Source: Mesorhizobium sp. 1M-11
GTDB taxonomy: Bacteria; Pseudomonadota; Alphaproteobacteria; Rhizobiales; Rhizobiaceae
NCBI RefSeq assembly: GCF_001303895.1
Contig: NZ_LJSD01000001.1
Span: 1-64,000 of the forward strand
Length of the DNA stretch: 64,000 nucleotides
Direction of reading: 5' to 3'
Shown here: piece by piece, positions 26,671 to 34,667 of the stretch
Position numbering within the stretch: position 1 is the stretch's first letter
How the letters are laid out: every line of letters begins with the position of its first letter
Position numbers and translations under genes: made by a program
The notes under the pieces: generated by a model
Told to the model about the DNA's origin: nothing
What the model saw: only the letters and a program-made list of their open reading frames with translations
Databases searched by the model: none

Positions 26671-27096
26671 CTAAGGCTTCACCACGTCCACAGGGCTGAT
26701 GCCGAGCAGTTCGAGCGTGCGGCGTAAAAGCTTCACCTCATTCTCGGCAAGATGGCGGTCGGCCTTGGCGATCTCGGCCATGTGCTGCGCCAGCAATCGT
26801 TTCCGCTCCGTGTCGAGATCACGGAACATAGCCACGGCCTGCGAGCCGTTGGTCTCGTAGCCGTATTCGTTGAGATATTCGATCACCGCATCGATGCTGT
26901 CTTCCGGGATACCGAAAGAGCCGGAACAGATGCGTCGGAATGCCTCCATCTCGCTTTCCGAAACCGAGCCGTCGGCGAGGATCATGCGAAACAGCATCAG
27001 GAGCTCGGCCGACAGGACCGGGTCATCCGCGACCTTGCGCACGCCGGGATCACCTTCGAAGATTGAACGAATCTTGTCCAGCAGCACAATCGCCAT
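26671..27096 (-). CDS. TerB-family protein
   Basis: The 141 residues form an all-helical TerB-like domain, with the paired acidic helices AMFRMILADGSVSESEMEAFRRIC near residue 35 and AEIAKADRHLAENEVKLLRRTLELLGI at the C terminus, a pattern of metal-binding EF-like repeats. TerB was named for tellurite resistance clusters, but no other ter gene is present here, so tellurite resistance should not be inferred. A GGGAGG site precedes the ATG. It is divergent from the TauE/SafE gene (113 bp). Confidence 0.8.
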   Translation of the reverse strand: MAIVLLDKIRSIFEGDPGVRKVADDPVLSAELLMLFRMILADGSVSESEMEAFRRICSGSFGIPEDSIDAVIEYLNEYGYETNGSQAVAMFRDLDTERKRLLAQHMAEIAKADRHLAENEVKLLRRTLELLGISPVDVVKP

Positions 27097-27209
27097 CGCG
27101 TCCTCCCGAATCGATGTTCATTCGTAGCGTGGTTTGGCCCTTGCGCAAACGTGCCTGCTGTGATCGAACGCCGCTGTCCCTCCAATTGTTCCCCGGCGCC
27201 TTCCGCCCG

Positions 27210-27995
27210 ATGATCGACCTCACCGTTCAAACCATCGCCATGCTCGGCCTTGCCGCTTTCGTGGCCGGCATCATCGATTCCATCGCCGGCGGTGGTGGGC
27301 TGATCACCATCCCGGCATTGCTTCTGGCCGGGTTCTCGCCGATCGAGGCGCTCGGCACCAATAAATTGCAGGGGCTGTTCGGCTCGGGATCGGCGACACT
27401 CGCCTACGCCGCCAAGGGCCAGGTCGACCCGCTTAAGCAATGGCCTTCGGCCCTGATGTCACTGGCAGGCAGTGTGCTCGGCGCGCTCGCCGCAACGATC
27501 GTTCCGGGCGACATACTGCGCGCCGCATTGCCTCTCATCCTGATCGCCATAGCGCTTTATTTCGCGCTGAAGCCCAACATGAACGACGTCGACCGTACCG
27601 AGCGGCTATCGCCATTCCTGCTCGGCTTCACTGTTATCCCGGCCATCGGCTTCTACGACGGGCTGTTCGGCCCAGGCGCCGGCTCTTTCTTCATGCTGGC
27701 CTTCGTTGCGCTCGCCGGCTACGGCGTGCTCAAAGCCACCGCCCACACCAAGTTGCTCAATTTCGCCTCCAACATCGGTGCCTTCGCGGTTTTCGCCATG
27801 GTTGGTGTGATCGCCTGGAAGGTCGGCATCGTCATGGGCATAGCGCAGTTCCTGGGAGCCAGGCTCGGAGCGAGCCTTGCCGTTCGCGTCGGCTCGAAGC
27901 TGATCAAGCCACTGCTGGTGCTGACCTGTGTCGCGCTTGCCGCCAAGCTTCTGGTCGACCCAAGCAACCCCCTGCGCGTCCTGATTGGGGTCTAG
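27210..27995 (+). CDS. TauE/SafE-family sulfite/anion exporter-like permease
   Basis: This inner membrane protein (261 residues, about eight helices) begins LAAFVAGIIDSIAGGGGLITIPALLLAGFSP, the N-terminal TauE/SafE signature, and repeats a related motif near residue 150 (GFYDGLFGPGAGSFFMLAF). Members export sulfite, sulfoacetate or other organosulfur anions. The window also holds a SoeABC-like enzyme, but 12 kb away. The frame stays open 270 bp upstream through the TerB promoter side, but the family start is the ATG at 27210. Confidence 0.85.
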   Translation: MIDLTVQTIAMLGLAAFVAGIIDSIAGGGGLITIPALLLAGFSPIEALGTNKLQGLFGSGSATLAYAAKGQVDPLKQWPSALMSLAGSVLGALAATIVPGDILRAALPLILIAIALYFALKPNMNDVDRTERLSPFLLGFTVIPAIGFYDGLFGPGAGSFFMLAFVALAGYGVLKATAHTKLLNFASNIGAFAVFAMVGVIAWKVGIVMGIAQFLGARLGASLAVRVGSKLIKPLLVLTCVALAAKLLVDPSNPLRVLIGV

Positions 27996-28047
27996 TCCGA
28001 CAACTGGTAGGATTGCTGTGCACGAATCATGTGGAGAGGGTCCAAAC

Positions 28048-28218
28048 ATGAATCTCAGCGCACCTACCCAAATCGTCTTCATCATCACGGTCGTCATTGC
28101 CGTCATCGCTCTGCTGATGGGGCTTGGCGTGTTCAGCCTCGGCGCGATCTCGGCCTTCTGGGTCATGACGCTCGCCTACGTCATCCTTGCGGTCGCCTGC
28201 CTGTTGCGCGGCGCCTGA
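28048..28218 (+). CDS. Small two-helix membrane protein
   Basis: A 56-residue product with two hydrophobic segments (about 8-29 and 33-53) joined by a short turn, and a GGAGAGGG site 7-14 bases before the ATG. The rhizobial codon use and the clear ribosome site support a real gene. It follows the TauE/SafE permease by 52 bp on the same strand and may be cotranscribed. I do not recognise a named family; it is an inner membrane protein of unknown function. Confidence 0.6.
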   Translation: MNLSAPTQIVFIITVVIAVIALLMGLGVFSLGAISAFWVMTLAYVILAVACLLRGA

Positions 28219-28276
28219 CGGGAACGATAGGGCGATCCTTTCGGCTTCGGCGGGCAACCGCTATGCTTCAGCCATT

Positions 28277-28378
28277 AGAGCGTTTCCGTTTTCACGGAAA
28301 CGCGGAAACGCTCTAACTCTTTGTTTTTAAGCAATTCCGGGTGGAAAACCGTTATACACTTGTCCTGGAATTGCTCTG
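28277..28378 (+). repeat. Dispersed ~100 bp palindromic repeat, copy B
   Basis: AGAGCGTTTCCG at the left end and GGAATTGCTCT at the right end frame two hairpin modules. It is in the same orientation as copy A and opposite to copy C. It ends directly at the ribosome-binding site of the AraC-type gene, so the regulator's leader is made of repeat sequence. Confidence 0.85.
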
Positions 28379-28388
28379 GGAGATGGCG

Positions 28389-29210
28389 ATGCCCGCCGAA
28401 TACAAGGATAGAGACGAGGAAACCTCGCCGCAGCAGTTTGTCGTGCTGCGCCGGGCTCCGGCGCCGAGGTTGCGGTCTTTCGTCACCGATATTTGTGGCT
28501 ATCGCGAAACGACTGGCGGCCACTACCGCCAGGTCGAATATGCGCCTTTAGCTGTGCCGCTGGTCATCAATTTCGAAGCGCCCTTCGCGATCGCTCTCGG
28601 CCGCGCGCCAAGCAAGGACGACCGCTATCACAGTTTCGCTGCCGGCCTTTATGCCGGACCGGTGCTGATCGATTCCTTCGGCCAATCCTGCTGTCTGCAG
28701 GTGAATTTCACGCTCGCCGGCGCACGGCGCTTCTTCGGCATGTCGCTCAGCGAACTGACCGACCGCATGGTACCGTTGGACGATGTCTTGGGGGCGGGAG
28801 GTCATGCCTTGCGCGAAGTGCTTGGCAACGAACCTGACTGGGACCGTCGCTTCGACACAGTGGAAGCCTTTATCACCCGCAGATTGGCCGCAACGCCTGC
28901 GCAGGGACCGCAGGTCGCCTGGGCAGTGGAGCGGGTGCTGGAAAGCGGCGGCAAGGCCCGCATCGGCACGATAGCCACTGAACTTGCCTGGAGTCGCAAG
29001 CATCTGGTCGAGCGCTTTCGCGACGCCACCGGCATGGCGCCCAAGACGGTGGCGCGCATGGTGCGCTTCAACCGCGCGCTCGCGCTGTCACGCCGCGGCG
29101 ATGACAACTGGGCCGGCATCGCCGCCGACTGCGGCTACGCCGACCAGGCACATCTGGCGCGTGAATTTCGGGACTTTGCTGGCGCCACGCCAAGCACGCT
29201 TTCGGGCTGA
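28389..29210 (+). CDS. AraC-family transcriptional regulator
   Basis: The C-terminal third (about residues 185-273) is a double helix-turn-helix AraC domain: KARIGTIATELAWSRKHLVERFRDATGMAPKTVARMVRFNRAL, then WAGIAADCGYADQAHLAREFRDFAGATPSTL, the canonical second helix pair. The N-terminal domain (about 1-170) resembles the sensor part found in similar alphaproteobacterial regulators, of unknown ligand. I start at the ATG at 28389 because GGGAG at 28378-28382 then has proper spacing; an ATG at 28383 is also possible. The VOC-family gene downstream is a likely target or partner. The gene is flanked by inverted copies of the dispersed repeat. Confidence 0.82.
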   Translation: MPAEYKDRDEETSPQQFVVLRRAPAPRLRSFVTDICGYRETTGGHYRQVEYAPLAVPLVINFEAPFAIALGRAPSKDDRYHSFAAGLYAGPVLIDSFGQSCCLQVNFTLAGARRFFGMSLSELTDRMVPLDDVLGAGGHALREVLGNEPDWDRRFDTVEAFITRRLAATPAQGPQVAWAVERVLESGGKARIGTIATELAWSRKHLVERFRDATGMAPKTVARMVRFNRALALSRRGDDNWAGIAADCGYADQAHLAREFRDFAGATPSTLSG

Positions 29211-29236
29211 GTGGTCACCGTTCGCGCCTGAAGCCT

Positions 29237-29337
29237 AGAGCAATTCCAGGAAAAGTGCGTAGCGGTTTTCCGTCCGGAATTGCGTAAAATAAAGGGTTAG
29301 AGCGTTTCCGCGTTTCCGAGAAAATCGGAAACGCTCT
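29237..29337 (-). repeat. Dispersed ~100 bp palindromic repeat, copy C (inverted)
   Basis: Read on the minus strand, this begins AGAGCGTTTCCG and ends GGAATTGCTCT, matching copy B nearly base for base. With copy B it brackets the AraC-type gene in inverted orientation. Confidence 0.85.
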
Positions 29338-29413
29338 AAGGTAACATTTGTTCAAGACGCTCCTATGGCGTCCTGCCAGGATGGCGCATCGACCAACCTG
29401 ACAGGAGACCACC

Positions 29414-29827
29414 ATGTCCGTCGAACCACCCCGCCTCTACCCCGTCATGCGCTTTCGCGATGCGCCCGCAATGATCGATTGGCTCGACAAGGCCTTCGGT
29501 TTCACCGTGCATGCCAGTTACGGCGAAGGCGACGTCATCCAGCATGCCGAACTCGCCCTAGGTTCAGCCATGATCATGCTTGGCTCCTCGCGCTGCGACC
29601 GCTTCGGCGAAATCGTCGGCGAACCCGGTCCTAACGGGCGTTCCATCTACATTGCGGTCGATGACGCGGACGCGGCTTTCACGCGCGCGCAAGCGGCTGG
29701 TGCCGAAATCCTCGAGGGCCTGACTGACCGAGGCTACGGAAGCCGTGAATTCATCTGCCGCGACCCGGAGGGCAATGTCTGGTCGCTCGGCACCTACTGG
29801 CCGAAAACCGGCGACAAGCCAAACTGA
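29414..29827 (+). CDS. VOC-superfamily (glyoxalase/bleomycin-resistance fold) protein
   Basis: The 137-residue product has a two-repeat VOC fold typical of PhnB/YdcG-like glyoxalase-fold proteins: PVMRFRDAPAMIDWLDKAFGFTVH at the N terminus, AELALGSAMIMLGSS in the middle, and RDPEGNVWSLGTYWP at the C terminus. Metal ligands in this fold would be a histidine near residue 42 (IQHAEL) and a glutamate or histidine later; a complete set is not evident, so catalysis is uncertain. It follows the AraC-type regulator, separated by repeat copy C, and may be controlled by it. Confidence 0.82.
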   Translation: MSVEPPRLYPVMRFRDAPAMIDWLDKAFGFTVHASYGEGDVIQHAELALGSAMIMLGSSRCDRFGEIVGEPGPNGRSIYIAVDDADAAFTRAQAAGAEILEGLTDRGYGSREFICRDPEGNVWSLGTYWPKTGDKPN

Positions 29828-29854
29828 GACACCGGCATCCGTTCCCCGAAAAGG

Positions 29855-29908
29855 GCGTGGCGCGCCCGGATTTCGCGCTGGGCAGCCCCAGCGCGAAATC
29901 CGCCACGC
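29855..29908 (+). terminator. Long hairpin after the VOC gene
   Basis: GGATTTCGCGCTGGG (29868-29882) pairs perfectly with CCCAGCGCGAAATCC (29887-29901) around CAGC, and an outer GCGTGGC/GCCACGC stem extends it after a 6-base bulge. There is no T tract, so it is a terminator or 3'-end stabiliser rather than a textbook intrinsic terminator. Confidence 0.55.
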
Positions 29909-29920
29909 AGTCCCGAAGCT

Positions 29921-29970
29921 AGAGTATTTCCGCTCGGAAACGCTCCAGCACTTTGTTTTTACGCAATTCT
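29921..29970 (+). repeat. Truncated copy D of the dispersed repeat
   Basis: AGAGTATTTCCGCTCGGAAA followed by CTTTGTTTTTACGCAATTC corresponds to the left half of copies A-C with a shortened hairpin. It ends at the cobQ stop codon, overlapping it by two bases. Confidence 0.65.
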
Positions 29971-31438
29971 ACCGCGCCAGAGAAAAAAGCGCGTCGCAGT
30001 CGAGATGCGTCTCCAAAGCTGCCGCGATATCATCCAGCGCGGTCTCGACACTCACCCGGTAATCGATGCCGCCACCAGCGATACCAAGGCTTTCCAGAAA
30101 GCGGGCGCGAAAGGCATCCGCTCCGAACAGTCCATGCAGGTAGGTACCGAACACCTTGCCGTCAGCGGAGAGTGCGCCGTCCGGGACATTGTTGATGATC
30201 GTTGCCGGGCGTCGGCAATCCGGCCCCGTGGTGCGGCCGAGATGGATCTCGTAGCCATCCAGCGGCAGGTCGAACATGGCGGAACGTGCATTGCTGGTGC
30301 GCACGGTCTTTTCGGGTTCCATCACGGTTTCGATATCGAGCAGGCCCAACCCTTCGGTTTCGCGTATACTGCCCTCGATACCTTGAGGGTCGCGCACAAC
30401 GCGCCCCAGCATCTGGAAGCCCCCGCAGATGCCGACGACGTGACCACCACGCCGAACGTGGGCAGCAAGGTCGCGATCCCAACCCTGCTCACGCAGATGC
30501 AGAAGATCACCGATGGTCGACTTCGAACCGGGGATGACGACAAGCCCGGCATCGGCCGGCAACGGCTTTCCGGGTGGCACGAACACCACTTCCACCTGCG
30601 GTTCGGCCTTCAGTGGGTCGAGGTCGTCGAAATTGGCGATGCGTGACAGCATCGGTACGGCAACCTTCAACGCTCGCTTCTCACCCGCTGCCAGTCGTTC
30701 CAGCACCACTGAATCTTCCGACGGCAACCGCGACGCCGCCTTCAGCCAGGGCACCACGCCGAAGCAACGCCAGCCGGTGAAACTTTCGATCGCCTTGATG
30801 CCGTCGTCGAACAGCGTAACGTCACCGCGGAACTTGTTGATGAGGTAACCGGCGATCATGCGCCGGTCTTCCTCCGGCAGGATCAGGTGCGTGCCTGCCA
30901 CCGAGGCGATCACCCCACCGCGATCGATGTCGCCGACCAGTACCACCGGCACGCCGGCGCGCGTGGCAAAGCCCATATTGGCGATGTCGCGAGGCCTCAG
31001 ATTGATTTCCGCAGGCGAACCGGCGCCTTCGACGATGACGAGATCCGCGCCCTCACCCACTTTTCCCCAGGAATCCAGCACCGCCTCCAGCAGTCGGCCC
31101 TTCATGGTCTGGTAATCTCTTGCCCGCGCCTCGCCGAACATCTTGCCCTGCACGATCACCTGCGAGCCGATATCCGTCTGCGGTTTCAGCAGCACAGGGT
31201 TCATGTGCACCGTGGGCGGGACGCCGCAGGCAAGTGCTTGCAACCATTGCCCTCGCCCGATTTCGCCACCCCCGGTTTCACCGGGAATTTCGGCCACGGC
31301 GGCATTGTTCGACATGTTCTGCGGCTTGAAGGGTCTCACCTTCAGCCCGCGCTTACGTGCCGCCCGGCAAAGCCCCGCGACCAGCACCGTCTTGCCGACA
31401 TCCGAGCCCGTGCCCTGGAGCATGACCGCCCGCGCCAT
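29969..31438 (-). CDS. cobQ: Cobyric acid synthase
   Basis: CobQ amidates four side-chain carboxylates of adenosylcobyrinate a,c-diamide using glutamine and ATP during B12 synthesis. The 489 residues fit the family. The N-terminal dethiobiotin-synthetase-like ATPase has GTGSDVGKT near residue 10 and FKPQNMSNNAAV near 38; the C-terminal class I amidotransferase domain has the nucleophile cysteine in GHVVGICGGFQMLG and the histidine in GTYLHGLFG. It begins three bases after the cupin gene, so the two share a transcript. Other cobalamin genes are not in the window. Confidence 0.94.
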   Translation of the reverse strand: MARAVMLQGTGSDVGKTVLVAGLCRAARKRGLKVRPFKPQNMSNNAAVAEIPGETGGGEIGRGQWLQALACGVPPTVHMNPVLLKPQTDIGSQVIVQGKMFGEARARDYQTMKGRLLEAVLDSWGKVGEGADLVIVEGAGSPAEINLRPRDIANMGFATRAGVPVVLVGDIDRGGVIASVAGTHLILPEEDRRMIAGYLINKFRGDVTLFDDGIKAIESFTGWRCFGVVPWLKAASRLPSEDSVVLERLAAGEKRALKVAVPMLSRIANFDDLDPLKAEPQVEVVFVPPGKPLPADAGLVVIPGSKSTIGDLLHLREQGWDRDLAAHVRRGGHVVGICGGFQMLGRVVRDPQGIEGSIRETEGLGLLDIETVMEPEKTVRTSNARSAMFDLPLDGYEIHLGRTTGPDCRRPATIINNVPDGALSADGKVFGTYLHGLFGADAFRARFLESLGIAGGGIDYRVSVETALDDIAAALETHLDCDALFSLAR

Positions 31439-31441
31439 GGT

Positions 31442-32047
31442 TCACGCCTCTCCGCCGGCTAAGGTCGACTTCGCTGCCAGTGGACCGCCGCGCCAGAGAT
31501 AAAGCGCAAGCAGTGGTTCGACGCCGGTCTTCATGGCGTGGTTGACGTTGGAAGGATGATGGATCACCTCACCGGCGCCGCGCACCTGGAAGGCGCCTTC
31601 GCCCTTGCGCCAGCCGGTGCCGTCGGTCAGCGGAATGTAGATCTCCTCAGCCTCATGATGATGATCCGGGTAGACGACCTCCGGGCCCAGGATCAGGAAA
31701 CCGCCGGCCACCTTGTCATTGGCAAAATGGCCACGCGTGCCGAACACTTCCACCCAGCCGTAATTGTCGAGAAAATCGTGACCGAAATCCTTTTCCGTAT
31801 AGGTTTGCCCCCAGCGCAGGACCTCCCGGTTGCCGGCAAGCAAACGAACGAGTGGCTGAGCCGCGGCCGGTGCGATTTCGCGAATACGGTCGAGATGGCG
31901 CATACATGAAATTGCCTTCGGCTCCAGTCGACGGGCGGGCATCCCCCAGTCGATGTCCGCTGCTGCATCGTGCGCCAGGGAAGCTTCCTCGAACCGCAGA
32001 AAGGCATGGAACGCCTCCAGCAGCTCATCAAAATTCGTCGTCACCAC
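31442..32047 (-). CDS. Cupin protein of the DMSP-lyase (DddQ/DddL-like) type
   Basis: The 201-residue protein carries a C-terminal cupin with the metal set H129, H131 and E135 with Y137 in YPDHHHEAEEIYIPL, then HHPSNVNHAMKTG with H170. The YPxHxHxAEExY pattern and the WRKG...P..NH second motif match the cupin DMSP-lyase superfamily, whose active members split dimethylsulfoniopropionate into dimethylsulfide and acrylate. Many close relatives act on other substrates, so activity is not proven. The N-terminal helical part (1-95) fits DddQ-like length. The start is GTG (32047 or 32044, with GCGGAG upstream). It lies immediately before cobQ and divergent from the acyl-CoA dehydrogenase gene. Confidence 0.7.
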   Translation of the reverse strand: MVTTNFDELLEAFHAFLRFEEASLAHDAAADIDWGMPARRLEPKAISCMRHLDRIREIAPAAAQPLVRLLAGNREVLRWGQTYTEKDFGHDFLDNYGWVEVFGTRGHFANDKVAGGFLILGPEVVYPDHHHEAEEIYIPLTDGTGWRKGEGAFQVRGAGEVIHHPSNVNHAMKTGVEPLLALYLWRGGPLAAKSTLAGGEA

Positions 32048-32189
32048 ACGCTCCGCTCTCGCATTCCTGCACAGCCGCTTTGCCTCGATCCTTCGCTGGA
32101 TTGATCCCTAAGGTCGGGTTGCGCGGGCGCATCATTGGTCTAGATTGCTGTCCACGCATAGCCAAAAACGACATATTCGGGAGGACGCC

Positions 32190-33368
32190 ATGGATACCGT
32201 CACGACGGCGGCCAGCGGCCAGTTCGAACTCAACGAAGACCAGCGCGCCATCCAGACCATGGCGGAGGCTTTTGCCGACGAGCGGGTCGCGCCGAATGCG
32301 CTCGAATGGGACAGGGCCAAGCATTTCCCAGCCGATGTAATCCGCGAAACCGGGCCGCTCGGACTTGGCGGCATCTATGTACGCGACGATGTCGGCGGCT
32401 CCGCGCTTGGCCGGCTTGACGCGGTGCTGATCTTCGAGGCACTGGCGCGTGCCTGCCCGGCCTTCTCCTCCTTCATTTCGATCCACAACATGGCGGCGTC
32501 CATGATCGATCGCTTCGGCAACGACGAACAGCGCCAGCGCTTTCTGCCGAGGCTGACCTCCATGGAATGGCTGGCCAGCTACTGCCTGACCGAACCGGGC
32601 TCGGGTTCCGACGCAGCCGCGCTGAAGACCAAGGCGACCCGCTCGGGTGGCAATGGTTCCGACTACGTCGTCAACGGCGCCAAGCAATTCATTTCAGGCG
32701 CCGGCGATTCCGACGTCTATGTCGCCATGGTGCGCACCGGCGAGGACGGCCCGAAGGGCATTTCCACTCTGGTGGTGCCCAAGGACGCGCCCGGTCTTTC
32801 CTTCGGCGCCAACGAACACAAGATGGGCTGGCACATGCAGTCCACCCGCACCGTCATTTTCGAAGATTGCAAGGTGCCGGCCGAGAACCTTCTGTCCGAC
32901 GAGGGCATGGGATTCAAGATTGCAATGGCCGGTCTCGACGGCGGACGGCTGAACATCGCTGCCTGTTCGCTCGGCGGCGCACAGTCGGCGCTCGACAAGG
33001 CGCTGGCCTATACCGGCGAACGCAAAGCCTTTGGCTCCACCATCAACCAGTTCCAGGCGTTGCAGTTCAGGCTGGCCGACATGGAGACGGAGTTGCAGGC
33101 CGCACGTATCTTTCTCTATGCGGCGGCTTCGAAACTGGACGCCAAGGCGCACGACGCCTCGAAATGGTCGGCGATGGCCAAGCGTTTCGTCACTGACACC
33201 GGCTTCGAAGTGGCCAACCAGGCGCTGCAACTGTTCGGCGGCTACGGCTATCTTCAGGACTACGGCGTCGAGAAGCTGGTTCGCGACCTGCGGGTCCACC
33301 AGATCCTCGAAGGCACCAATGAGATCATGCGCGTGATCGTGGCACGGCATTTGATTGGTAGGCAGTAG
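32190..33368 (+). CDS. Acyl-CoA dehydrogenase, probably isobutyryl-CoA type
   Basis: This 392-residue flavoenzyme has the normal three-domain fold: helical N terminus, YCLTEPGSGSDAAALKTKA flavin-contact segment near 130, and the C-terminal HQILEGTNEIMRVI with the catalytic glutamate in the short-chain position. The GGAGGACGCC site fits the ATG at 32190. It is followed by a 3-hydroxyisobutyrate dehydrogenase gene, and that pair matches valine catabolism, in which isobutyryl-CoA is oxidised to methacrylyl-CoA. The last codons and the stop lie inside a palindromic repeat arm. Confidence 0.88.
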   Translation: MDTVTTAASGQFELNEDQRAIQTMAEAFADERVAPNALEWDRAKHFPADVIRETGPLGLGGIYVRDDVGGSALGRLDAVLIFEALARACPAFSSFISIHNMAASMIDRFGNDEQRQRFLPRLTSMEWLASYCLTEPGSGSDAAALKTKATRSGGNGSDYVVNGAKQFISGAGDSDVYVAMVRTGEDGPKGISTLVVPKDAPGLSFGANEHKMGWHMQSTRTVIFEDCKVPAENLLSDEGMGFKIAMAGLDGGRLNIAACSLGGAQSALDKALAYTGERKAFGSTINQFQALQFRLADMETELQAARIFLYAAASKLDAKAHDASKWSAMAKRFVTDTGFEVANQALQLFGGYGYLQDYGVEKLVRDLRVHQILEGTNEIMRVIVARHLIGRQ

Positions 33369-33449
33369 GCAATCGGCAGTAGGCAGTCGAAACGGATTGT
33401 CGCCATCCAGCTGACTCTGCCTCTGCTTAATGACTGCCGATTGCCTACT
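33364..33449 (+). repeat. Inverted-repeat element between the acyl-CoA dehydrogenase and mmsB
   Basis: The 17-base arm AGTAGGCAATCGGCAGT (33364-33380) recurs inverted and perfect at 33433-33449, with further AGGCAGT copies on the left. The left arm contains the TAG stop of the upstream gene. It is a likely mobile or slippage-derived palindrome rather than a terminator, as it lies inside the probable operon. Confidence 0.75.
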
Positions 33450-33485
33450 CCCGACTGCCCAATTCCAATTCCGGAGGACCCACCA

Positions 33486-34370
33486 ATGACCACCATCGCC
33501 TTCATCGGCCTCGGCAACATGGGCAACCCCATGGCCGCCAATCTCGTCAAGGCTGGCCACAAGGTCATTGGCGTCGACCTCATCCCGGAAAATCTTGCGC
33601 TGGCCAAGGAACATGGCCTGGCGATCGCCGAGGATGGCCAGAGCGCGGTCAAGGAAGCCGAAATCGTCATCACCATGCTGCCGGCCGGTAAGCATGTGCT
33701 CTCGGTCTACGCCGAAATCGCTCCCTGGGCACCGAAGGGTGCCCTATTCATCGATTCCTCCACCATCGATGTCGAGTCGGCGCGCAAGGCGCATGCGATC
33801 GCTGGCGAAAATGGTCTTCTCTCCATCGATGCGCCTGTTTCCGGAGGCACCGGCGGTGCTGCCGCGGGCACGCTTACCTTCATGGCCGGCGGGTCGAAGG
33901 AGGCTTTCGCCCGCGCAGAGCCGGTGCTGCAGCCGATGGCTGGTCGTATCGTCCATTGTGGCGGAGACGGTGCCGGCCAGGCTGCCAAGATCTGCAACAA
34001 CATGATCCTCGGCATCTCGATGATCGGCGTGGCCGAAGCTTTCGTGCTGGGCGAGAAACTCGGGCTGTCGCATCAGGCGCTGTTCGATGTCGCCTCGACC
34101 TCGTCCGGCCAATGCTGGTCGCTGACGTCCTATTGCCCCGTGCCTGGCCCGGTTCCCGCCTCCCCTGCAAATCGCGACTACAAGCCGGGCTTCGCGGCGG
34201 CGCTGATGCTGAAAGACCTGAAACTCAGCCAGGAAGCCGCCCAGGCTGCCGGTGCCGCCACACCGCTGGGTGCCGAGGCCGCACAGCTCTATGCGCTCTT
34301 CAACGCGCAGGGCGGTGGCGCTGCCGATTTTTCCGGGATCATCAATTTCCTGCGGGGATCGAACGGATAA
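33486..34370 (+). CDS. mmsB: 3-hydroxyisobutyrate dehydrogenase
   Basis: This member of the beta-hydroxyacid dehydrogenase family (294 residues) oxidises 3-hydroxyisobutyrate to methylmalonate semialdehyde with NAD in valine breakdown. The Rossmann motif is FIGLGNMGNPMAANL at the N terminus, the substrate segment is DAPVSGGTGGAAAGTLTFMAGG near 115, and the catalytic lysine is in GAGQAAKICNNMIL near 175. A GGAGGAC site is well placed before the ATG at 33486. A hydratase or hydrolase of the pathway is not in the window. Glyoxylate/succinate-semialdehyde reductases share this family, but the neighbour favours the valine role. Confidence 0.9.
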   Translation: MTTIAFIGLGNMGNPMAANLVKAGHKVIGVDLIPENLALAKEHGLAIAEDGQSAVKEAEIVITMLPAGKHVLSVYAEIAPWAPKGALFIDSSTIDVESARKAHAIAGENGLLSIDAPVSGGTGGAAAGTLTFMAGGSKEAFARAEPVLQPMAGRIVHCGGDGAGQAAKICNNMILGISMIGVAEAFVLGEKLGLSHQALFDVASTSSGQCWSLTSYCPVPGPVPASPANRDYKPGFAAALMLKDLKLSQEAAQAAGAATPLGAEAAQLYALFNAQGGGAADFSGIINFLRGSNG

Positions 34371-34507
34371 GCTGTTCTATCTGTTCAATTTTCCTAAAAT
34401 GCAGTTCAAAAAATCGGCAAATTTAGATTTGCTTAAGGTCTCGCTAACCACGCGGTAACGATGTGCCTGTAGAACGGAACCAAGGCGGACGAAACGCTCT
34501 GCCCCGC

Positions 34508-34617
34508 GCTCCGGATCAGGTCTCGCGTACCGGAGCCGTTAGTTTCGCAGGTTTTCGAGTAGCGAAACGCCATGCGTATCTGGCAAAGCCGCGTTCCCCG
34601 AGAGCGCGGTTTTTGCC
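34508..34617 (+). ncRNA. Three consecutive hairpins ending in an intrinsic terminator (candidate small RNA or 3' structured region)
   Basis: GCTCCGG/CCGGAGC (34508-34514, 34530-34536), GTTTCGC/GCGAAAC (34542-34548, 34562-34568) and GGCAAA-CCGCG paired with CGCGG-TTTTTGCC (34582-34617) follow one another in a 297 bp gap with no gene. The last stem carries a T run and looks like a rho-independent terminator. The distance from the mmsB stop (137 bp) leaves room for an independent transcript. Without expression data this could also be a bidirectional terminator region for mmsB and the gene opposite. Confidence 0.35.
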
Positions 34618-34667
34618 ATTGAACCGCCGCGCTTGCCGAAGTCGAATCTGGGTCGATGTGCCAGGGA

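Noticed and set aside
26671-27096. Tellurite resistance function
   Set aside because: Only the TerB fold is present, without the rest of a ter cluster.
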